From Gammaproteobacteria bacterium (lineage in GTDB: Bacteria > Pseudomonadota > Gammaproteobacteria > Enterobacterales > Alteromonadaceae), in assembly GCA_017302255.1 (NCBI GenBank), contig JAFLDV010000029.1, positions 1 to 57,255 of the forward strand: a stretch of 57,255 nt of DNA. The letters run 5' to 3'. A program made the position numbers and the translations under genes. This document shows positions 51,253 through 57,255 of this stretch, piece by piece; position 1 is the stretch's first letter; the number at the start of each line of letters is the position of its first letter. A model generated the notes under the pieces. It saw only the letters and a program-made list of their open reading frames with translations. It was not told where the DNA came from and did no database searches.

Positions 51253-52023
51253 TTACTCCGCTGCTAACACTGGAAGTTTTAATAATTCTGGGGCAGCTTG
51301 TTTACCCGCAACACGAATGGCTAACTTGGTTGATTGAAGGTATTCATCACCCAGAGCTTCCCAAGCGTTGGTTGTTTTGTTCCACATCCAAGCTTGTTTT
51401 TCGTCCATTGATTGCGCTAACAGAGCGATACGGCCGACGTAAACAATGTTCACTTGTTTTTCAGCGCCATCTAAAGTCAGTTTATCAGTGTAAGTAACCA
51501 GAGCTTTACCTAAATCTTTTTCATTGCGGTAAGCTTCGATAACTAAGCGGTACATTTCTGAAGTATTAACAGCAGAGTTCACCATTGCTTCACGAACTTT
51601 AGTTACGCGAGCAAGACGCTTTTCAGTATCAATTGGCATATCCGCTTTGATGAAAGCTTCTAAGGTATCAACCATTTTGTACATTAAAGGTACGATGCCT
51701 TGCTTAGTACCTTCGATAGTACCAATCTGCTTATCAAAAGAAGCAATATTAGCATTTTGGTCAGCAACCAAAGTTGCAACGTGGTCGTTGTAGACTTTCA
51801 GGTTTTCTGTTTGTTCAACCAACGCGCGATATTCAGCCAATAACTCTTGAGACTGATCATAGAGGTTGTTGATTTTTTCCTGAGACTGCGCTGAAGCTTT
51901 AGTAGTTTGAGCGCTTGCAGATGTAATTTCTGCGAGAGTCGTCGCTTGAGCAACGCCACCGAACATGAAAGCACCAACGAATGCTGATGCGATCAGGCTT
52001 TTACGAATGTTATTGTTAGACAT
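51253..52023 (-). CDS. DUF3450 family periplasmic protein
   Basis: First gene of the TonB2-type operon, 256 residues from the ATG at 52023 (MSNNNIRKSLIASAFVGAF) after a GGGAAC site; a TTG 9 bp upstream is possible but less good. The signal peptide ends at GGVAQA. A coiled-coil region (about 30-110) follows, then a helical domain with ADMPIDTEKRLARV and KQVNIVYVGRIALLAQSMDEKQAWMWN. DUF3450 proteins regularly precede ttpC-exbB-exbD-tonB in marine gammaproteobacteria; their molecular function is unknown. Transcription should start at the sigma-70 promoter at 52118-52146, leaving a leader of about 90 bases. Confidence 0.88.
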   Translation of the reverse strand: MSNNNIRKSLIASAFVGAFMFGGVAQATTLAEITSASAQTTKASAQSQEKINNLYDQSQELLAEYRALVEQTENLKVYNDHVATLVADQNANIASFDKQIGTIEGTKQGIVPLMYKMVDTLEAFIKADMPIDTEKRLARVTKVREAMVNSAVNTSEMYRLVIEAYRNEKDLGKALVTYTDKLTLDGAEKQVNIVYVGRIALLAQSMDEKQAWMWNKTTNAWEALGDEYLQSTKLAIRVAGKQAAPELLKLPVLAAE

Positions 52024-52117
52024 AGTTCCCAACCAATAATTGCTGATTAACGTAACCTATTTTGTTAAGGCCAAACTTGTAAGAAAGAATGACCTGGTTA
52101 GAGGGTAAACCGCCCGC

Positions 52118-52146
52118 ATCATTGCAGCAAAACCGCGGGTTGTCAA
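52118..52146 (-). promoter_or_regulatory. Sigma-70 promoter of the DUF3450-TonB operon
   Basis: On the leftward strand a perfect -35 box TTGACA (52146-52141) is followed after exactly 17 bases by AATGAT (52123-52118), a four-of-six match to the -10 consensus. The predicted start is near 52111, about 90 bases before the DUF3450 ATG. I did not see a clear Fur box overlapping it. Confidence 0.75.
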
Positions 52147-52263
52147 TACAACATCGACAGCTCGGACCGCTTGTTTCGCCGCAATATCTGCTTACAGTAA
52201 TACCTATTTATGCAACATAAACTCGGGCTCGCGCTGAATTTAATATCGCATTAAATTTTTTGG

Positions 52264-53328
52264 TTATTTTATGTTCGGGGTTAATTTCCCTGAACTATAT
52301 AACTTCATCATATGTTCTAAAGACACTTGCTTAATTTTCGAACCCTGCCCGGCTGCGCCAAAAGCTTGGTATCGATCTTTACAGATATCCATCATCGCAA
52401 CAACAGATGCCTGTAAATACTTGCGAGGGTCAAACTCTGCTGGGTTTTGCGCTAAAAAGCGACGGATAGCACCAGTAGAGGCTAAACGTAAATCAGTATC
52501 AATGTTGATTTTACGCACACCATGTTTGATCCCTTCTTGGATTTGCGCCACCGGGACACCGTAAGTCTCAGGGATAGCACCACCAAATTCGTTGATGACG
52601 GCTAACCAGTCTTGAGGGACTGAACTAGAGCCGTGCATCACTAAATGAGTATCTGGGATCCGAGCGTGAATTTCTTTAATACGATCAATCGCTAAAATGT
52701 CATCTGTCGGCGGACGGCTAAATTTATAAGCACCATGCGAGGTTCCGCAAGCAATTGCCAGCGCGTCAACACCAGTTGCTTTAACGAATGCCGCTGCTTC
52801 TTCAGGATCGGTCAACATTTGATCATGACTTAACACACAATCAGCACCAATGCCGTCTTCTTCGCCAGCAGCGCCAGTTTCCAATGAACCTAAACAACCT
52901 AGCTCACCTTCAACTGATACACCACCCGCGTGCGCCATCTCGACAACTTGACGAGTTACTTCAACATTATAAGCATAATCTGTTGGCGTTTTTCCGTCAG
53001 TCCCAAGTGAACCATCCATCATCACTGATGAAAACCCCAGCTGAATTGCTTGCAAGCAGATAGCTGGCGAGGTCCCGTGATCCTGATGCATAACCACTGG
53101 GATATGCGGGAACTCTTCTACTGCTGCAAGAATTAAATGCCGCAAAAACGGAGCACCAGCATACTTACGAGCGCCCGCAGAAGCTTGCACTATCACCGGG
53201 CTGTCTGTTGCATCAGCAGCTAGCATGATGGCACGCATCTGCTCAAGGTTGTTCACGTTAAATGCCGGAACTGCATAACCAAATTCCGCAGCATGGTCGA
53301 GCATTTGACGTAACGAGATTAAAGCCAT
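52264..53328 (-). CDS. fba: Class II fructose-bisphosphate aldolase
   Basis: Zinc-dependent aldolase of 354 residues that splits fructose-1,6-bisphosphate into dihydroxyacetone phosphate and glyceraldehyde-3-phosphate, or the reverse. Landmarks are [15 protein letters not shown], the metal and substrate region [51 protein letters not shown] and [11 protein letters not shown]. Length and sequence are those of the subtype called Calvin-cycle type (also found in Pseudomonas), not E. coli FbaA. It is last in the tkt-epd-pgk-fba series. A gap of 123 bp separates it from pgk, and AGAGAGGA precedes the ATG. Confidence 0.95.
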   Translation of the reverse strand: MALISLRQMLDHAAEFGYAVPAFNVNNLEQMRAIMLAADATDSPVIVQASAGARKYAGAPFLRHLILAAVEEFPHIPVVMHQDHGTSPAICLQAIQLGFSSVMMDGSLGTDGKTPTDYAYNVEVTRQVVEMAHAGGVSVEGELGCLGSLETGAAGEEDGIGADCVLSHDQMLTDPEEAAAFVKATGVDALAIACGTSHGAYKFSRPPTDDILAIDRIKEIHARIPDTHLVMHGSSSVPQDWLAVINEFGGAIPETYGVPVAQIQEGIKHGVRKINIDTDLRLASTGAIRRFLAQNPAEFDPRKYLQASVVAMMDICKDRYQAFGAAGQGSKIKQVSLEHMMKLYSSGKLTPNIK

Positions 53329-53451
53329 GAAATCCTCTCTCTTTTGTAGGGTCAGTTCAGGCTGAGGCGAACTTAAGTGCTCGTGGCACTCTTTAATCGG
53401 TCATGCCGATTTTAATTATATTCGCCAACAGGCTGATTTATAACATTGTTA

Positions 53452-54633
53452 TTACACGCTTTTGGCGCGTTGTTCAAGAATTTCAACTGCTGGTAGTGTT
53501 TTTCCTTCCAGAAATTCCAGGAATGCACCACCGCCAGTTGAAATATATGAAATTCGATCGGCTACGCCGTATTTATCAATAGCTGCCAAGGTATCACCAC
53601 CGCCAGCGATACTGAAAGCATCACTATTCGCGATAGCTTCAGCTAAAGCCTTAGTCCCGGCTTCAAACTGGCTAAATTCAAATACACCCACAGGACCGTT
53701 CCAGACGATAGTTCCGGCATTTTTTAGAATGTCGACTAAGGCTTGGGTTGAATCAGGACCAATGTCAAATACCATGTCATCAGCACTAATATTTGCGACA
53801 TTTTTCAATTCTGCCACTGTATCTTCGCTAAATGCTTTGCCGGTAACGACATCAGTCGGTACCGGAATGTTGCCACCCCGCGCTTTAGCCTGAGCCATCA
53901 AACGCTGTGCTTCAGGGATTAAATCGTTTTCGCACAAAGATTTACCAACCGAATGGCCTGAAGCAGCAATAAAGGTGTTGGCAATACCGCCACCAACAAC
54001 CAATTGATCTACGACTGATGACAATGACTCAAGCACAGTCAATTTCGTTGAGACTTTAGAGCCACCAACGATAGCGACTAGCGGGCGCTTCGGATTTTTA
54101 AGTGCAGCAGCTAAAGCATCAAGTTCTGCAGCGAGTAATGGACCGGCACAAGCAATTGGCGCGAATTGCGCAACACCATGGGTAGTTGCTTGAGCGCGGT
54201 GAGCCGTACCAAAAGCGTCCATCACAAACACATCACATAATGCAGCAAGTTTTTTAGACAAGGTTTCGTCGTTTTTGCCTTCGCCTTTATTAAAGCGAAC
54301 ATTTTCAAATACCACGACTTCGCCGGCGTTTACTTCAACACCATCTAAATAATCAACGACCAAACGGACAGGAGCCTTTAGCGCGCCTGCTAAATAATCA
54401 ACTACTGGCTGCATTGAAAATTCAGCGTTGTATACGCCTTCATCTGGACGACCTAAATGCGAACACACCATGACCTTACCGCCTTTTTGCAGCGCAAGCT
54501 CAATAGTTGGAATGGCTGCAAGTAACCGTGCATCTGAGGTAACCTTGCCATTTTTTACTGGCACGTTTAAGTCTTCACGGATTAACACCCGTTTCCCTGC
54601 CAGATCCAAATCGGCCATCTTAATGACTGACAT
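53452..54633 (-). CDS. pgk: Phosphoglycerate kinase
   Basis: Glycolytic enzyme of 393 residues that converts 1,3-bisphosphoglycerate plus ADP into 3-phosphoglycerate plus ATP. Motifs are [41 protein letters not shown] and [14 protein letters not shown] in the N-domain. The nucleotide-binding C-domain has [23 protein letters not shown] and [21 protein letters not shown]. Full length, with no irregularity. It lies 26 bp after epd, so it is probably cotranscribed with it, and AGGAGAAT precedes the ATG. Confidence 0.97.
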   Translation of the reverse strand: MSVIKMADLDLAGKRVLIREDLNVPVKNGKVTSDARLLAAIPTIELALQKGGKVMVCSHLGRPDEGVYNAEFSMQPVVDYLAGALKAPVRLVVDYLDGVEVNAGEVVVFENVRFNKGEGKNDETLSKKLAALCDVFVMDAFGTAHRAQATTHGVAQFAPIACAGPLLAAELDALAAALKNPKRPLVAIVGGSKVSTKLTVLESLSSVVDQLVVGGGIANTFIAASGHSVGKSLCENDLIPEAQRLMAQAKARGGNIPVPTDVVTGKAFSEDTVAELKNVANISADDMVFDIGPDSTQALVDILKNAGTIVWNGPVGVFEFSQFEAGTKALAEAIANSDAFSIAGGGDTLAAIDKYGVADRISYISTGGGAFLEFLEGKTLPAVEILEQRAKSV

Positions 54634-54659
54634 GATATTCTCCTGCTGTTGATTTATGA

Positions 54660-55679
54660 CTAATTCGATTGTTGTTCGCAGTTCATCATCGCGATCGCAG
54701 TATCTATCATGCGATTAGCAAAACCCCATTCGTTATCACACCAAACAAGACATTTTACTAAACGTTTATGACTAACGCGTGTCTGCGAGCCATCGACGAT
54801 ACATGAGTGCGGATCGTGATTGAAATCGACTGACACTAAAGACTCTTCAGTGTAGTCAAGAATTTGTAAGTACTGTTTTGCGTCTTGCAAACGCTGGTTT
54901 ACTGCCGCGACTGAAACGTCTTGCAGTAAAGTGACCGATAAATCCATTGCTGTAACATTTAGCGTTGGCACACGCACGGCAATAGCTTCAAAACGCCCAG
55001 CAAGGTGCGGCATGATCCGTTCAATACCGCGAGCCAACTTGGTATCAACCGGAATTATAGATTGGCTTGCAGCACGAGTGCGGCGCAGATCTGGATGATA
55101 AGCGTCAATCACTTGTTGATCATGCATCGAAGCATGGATAGTGGTAATGGTGCCGCTCTCTACCCCAAATGCCTGATCGAGCACACTGAGGACAGGAACT
55201 ATACAATTTGTCGTGCAAGAGCCTGCAGAAACAATTCGCATAGCTGGAGTTAATAAATGATGGTTAATGCCGTAAATAACCGTAGCATCGATATCTGAAC
55301 CTGCTGGATGTGAAAACAATACCTTGCCGACGCCGGCTCCAAGATATTTCATCGCATCTTCGCGACTGCCGAAGATGCCAGTGCAATCAAGGACAACATC
55401 AACAGCCAATTCCTGCCATGGGATCATGGTTGGATCAGGTTGATGAAAAAGTTTAATCGGCATCGTTGCTACGTTTAACACTTCCCCAGACAGAGTCACT
55501 GGGAAACTAAAACGACCATGGCTACTGTCGTATTTGAGTAAATGAGCAATACCCTCGGCTTCCGCCAATTCATTGATAGCGACGACGGTGACTTGCGATT
55601 GCAAACCATGCTCAAAAATGGCTCGCACTATACTTCGACCAATCCGGCCAAAACCGTTAATGGCAATCCTAATGGTCAT
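54660..55679 (-). CDS. epd: Erythrose-4-phosphate dehydrogenase (GapA-like)
   Basis: NAD-dependent dehydrogenase of 339 residues that oxidises D-erythrose-4-phosphate to 4-phosphoerythronate, the first step to pyridoxal phosphate. The ATG at 55679 ([21 protein letters not shown]) is chosen because TAGGATA precedes it; a longer frame 54 bp upstream gives an unnatural N-terminus. The catalytic Cys is in SAGSCTTNC. The stretches [20 protein letters not shown] and [21 protein letters not shown] are specific to Epd rather than to glycolytic GAPDH. The position between tkt and pgk supports this. Some GAPDH activity cannot be excluded. Confidence 0.9.
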   Translation of the reverse strand: MTIRIAINGFGRIGRSIVRAIFEHGLQSQVTVVAINELAEAEGIAHLLKYDSSHGRFSFPVTLSGEVLNVATMPIKLFHQPDPTMIPWQELAVDVVLDCTGIFGSREDAMKYLGAGVGKVLFSHPAGSDIDATVIYGINHHLLTPAMRIVSAGSCTTNCIVPVLSVLDQAFGVESGTITTIHASMHDQQVIDAYHPDLRRTRAASQSIIPVDTKLARGIERIMPHLAGRFEAIAVRVPTLNVTAMDLSVTLLQDVSVAAVNQRLQDAKQYLQILDYTEESLVSVDFNHDPHSCIVDGSQTRVSHKRLVKCLVWCDNEWGFANRMIDTAIAMMNCEQQSN

Positions 55680-55738
55680 GCATATCCTAGAAAACATTAA
55701 ACATCGAGCGTTTTGCGACTTATCATCACACAAGTGTT

Positions 55739-55772
55739 GATTGAAAAAGGGGCAAAAGCCCCTTATTCAATC
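55739..55772 (-). terminator. Terminator between tkt and epd
   Basis: Read leftward from the tkt stop, a long stem (14 of 15 pairs) centred on GGGGC-TTTT-GCCCC is followed by TTTTT. It begins 9 bases after the stop and probably ends tkt transcription wholly or partly, so epd may have its own promoter in the short gap beyond. Confidence 0.85.
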
Positions 55773-55780
55773 GAAGTATA

Positions 55781-57255
55781 TCAAGCTAGTAATTCTTCGG
55801 CGGCTGCAACTACAGCTGCTGTCGTAATACCAAAGTATTCAAACAATTGTTCGGCAGGTGCTGATTCGCCAAAACTATTCATACCGATAATTTTGCCGGT
55901 CAGGCCAACATACTTGTACCAACTGTCTGTGATACCGGCTTCAACAGCAACTCGACGAGTTACTGAAGCAGGCAACACGGCTTCACGATAAGCAGCATCT
56001 TGAGCTTCGAAGACGTCAGTTGATGGCATTGACACAACGCGAACTGCTTTGCCTTTAGCTGACAAGGTTTCTGCAGCTTGCATGGCTAATTCCACTTCTG
56101 AGCCAGTCGCAATCAGAATTAGCTCTGGCGTGCCAGCACAATCTTGCAGTACATAACCACCACGGCGAATATCTGCCAACTGTGCAGCTGTTCGGTTTTG
56201 TTGCTTCAGGTTTTGGCGAGTGAAAATTAAAGTTGTCGGGCCTTCAGTGCGTTCAATTGCCGCTTGCCATGCCACTGCAGATTCTACTTGGTCACATGGA
56301 CGCCAGTTCATCAGGTTTGGCGTGACACGTAAAGACGCGATTTGTTCAACCGGTTGATGGGTTGGACCATCTTCGCCAAGGCCAATCGAGTCATGCGTAT
56401 AAACGAAGATCACACGCTGCTTCATCAGCGCAGCCATACGCACTGCATTTCGCGCGTATTCCATAAACATCAGGAAAGTTGCGCCATAAGGAATAAAGCC
56501 ACCGTGCAACGCGATACCATTCATGATGGCTGACATACCAAATTCGCGAACACCATAGAACAGATAGTTGCCTGAGGCATCTTCCGCCGAAACACCTTTT
56601 GAGCCAGACCACAATGTCAGGTTAGAGCCAGCAAGGTCAGCGGAACCACCCATAAATTCTGGTAATAACGGACCAAAAGCATTTAAGGCATTTTGCGATG
56701 CTTTACGACTAGCAATGGTTGCTGGCGTCGCTTGCAACTGAGCGATATACGCATTTGATTTTTCAGACCAATCAGCTGGTAATTCACCGCTTAAACGGCG
56801 AGTTAGTTCCGCAGCTAATTCAGGGAATGCCGCTTGATAAGCGTCAAAGCGTTGCTGCCAACTTAGTTGTACCGCAGCACCTTTAGTCTTGCCATCCCAA
56901 GCAGCGTAGATATCAGCCGGAATTTCAAACGGCGCATATGGCCATTGTAAAAACTCTCGAGTTGCCGCGATTTCAGCATCACCTAGTGGCGCGCCATGAC
57001 AATCGTGGCTGCCGGATTTGTTTGGAGAACCATAGCCGATGATAGTCTTACAGCAGATTAATGTTGGTTTGCCAGTTTCTTGCTGTGCAGCAACAATAGC
57101 AGCGCGCACAGCTTCAGCATCGTGGCCATCAACATCAGCAATAACATGCCAGCCATAAGCAGCAAAACGGCCTGGCGTGTTGTCAGTAAACCAACCTTCA
57201 ACATGACCATCGATAGAAATGCCGTTGTCATCCCAGAAAGCAATCAACTTACCAA
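55781..57255 (-). CDS. tkt: Transketolase (partial, N-terminus outside the window)
   Basis: Thiamine-diphosphate enzyme of the pentose phosphate pathway. The frame is open to the right edge of the window, so only the C-terminal part, about 491 residues, is present; the full protein is usually about 660-670. The first residues ([21 protein letters not shown]) carry part of the ThDP/metal site. The pyrimidine domain has [35 protein letters not shown] and [20 protein letters not shown]. The C-terminal domain has [19 protein letters not shown] and ends in [10 protein letters not shown]. The order tkt-epd-pgk-fba is the standard gammaproteobacterial arrangement. Confidence 0.96.
   Translation of the reverse strand, partial: GKLIAFWDDNGISIDGHVEGWFTDNTPGRFAAYGWHVIADVDGHDAEAVRAAIVAAQQETGKPTLICCKTIIGYGSPNKSGSHDCHGAPLGDAEIAATREFLQWPYAPFEIPADIYAAWDGKTKGAAVQLSWQQRFDAYQAAFPELAAELTRRLSGELPADWSEKSNAYIAQLQATPATIASRKASQNALNAFGPLLPEFMGGSADLAGSNLTLWSGSKGVSAEDASGNYLFYGVREFGMSAIMNGIALHGGFIPYGATFLMFMEYARNAVRMAALMKQRVIFVYTHDSIGLGEDGPTHQPVEQIASLRVTPNLMNWRPCDQVESAVAWQAAIERTEGPTTLIFTRQNLKQQNRTAAQLADIRRGGYVLQDCAGTPELILIATGSEVELAMQAAETLSAKGKAVRVVSMPSTDVFEAQDAAYREAVLPASVTRRVAVEAGITDSWYKYVGLTGKIIGMNSFGESAPAEQLFEYFGITTAAVVAAAEELLA

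Noticed and set aside
52237-52257. AATTTAAT/ATTAAATT hairpin after fba as a terminator
   Set aside because: The stem is entirely A-T and is not followed by a T-run in the leftward direction, so I do not call it a terminator.
54660-55679. Annotation as glycolytic glyceraldehyde-3-phosphate dehydrogenase (gapA)
   Set aside because: The stretches around the substrate site and C-terminus match Epd, and the gene lies in the conserved tkt-epd-pgk order.

Overview
The window is chromosomal DNA of a Gram-negative bacterium, most likely a gammaproteobacterium of Alteromonadales type. This is inferred from the tkt-epd-pgk-fba order at the right end, the DUF3450/TtpC/ExbB/ExbD/TonB/TPR operon and the moderate GC content. 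The species cannot be fixed from the window.

Positions 1-46251 are almost entirely one exosortase A (XrtA)/PEP-CTERM locus combined with an exopolysaccharide locus. On the left, a leftward operon encodes the export machinery: polysaccharide-export lipoprotein, chain-length regulator, tyrosine autokinase and a truncated outer-membrane protein. Divergent from it, a rightward operon (4524-19139) encodes the priming sugar transferase, a polysaccharide deacetylase, a FemAB-like protein, a glycosyltransferase, exosortase XrtA fused to an EpsI domain, an asparagine-synthase-like amidotransferase, further glycosyltransferases, an O-antigen ligase, a flippase and a second deacetylase. A leftward operon (29893-19129) meets it tail to tail. 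It makes GDP-mannose (manC, phosphomannomutase) and carries a beta-helix protein, acyltransferases, glycosyltransferases and an oxidoreductase-epimerase fusion.

Positions 30146-46251 hold the sorting and regulatory part. Two PrsT-like TPR lipoproteins flank a PEP-CTERM protein gene that has a clear sigma-54 promoter. Next come a leftward cassette (patatin, LuxI-like N-acyl amino acid synthase, 4-cresol-dehydrogenase-like flavoenzyme) and a rightward trio (trypsin-like protease, sensor kinase PrsK, sigma-54 activator PrsR). A coherent model is that PrsK/PrsR activates the PEP-CTERM gene through RpoN, XrtA processes its product, and the surrounding genes build the extracellular polymer it associates with.

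An intact IS200/IS605-type element (about 46390-47012) separates this locus from a leftward TonB2-type energy-transducing operon (52023-47062) with a good sigma-70 promoter. The right end holds central carbon metabolism genes, all leftward: tkt (cut by the window edge), epd, pgk and a class II fba.

The most interesting items are the acyl amino acid synthase/flavoenzyme/patatin cassette, the sigma-54 circuit, the paired PrsT paralogues, a 27-codon membrane-peptide gene translationally coupled to the O-antigen ligase, and the protease placed directly before prsK. No tRNA, rRNA or CRISPR array was seen.
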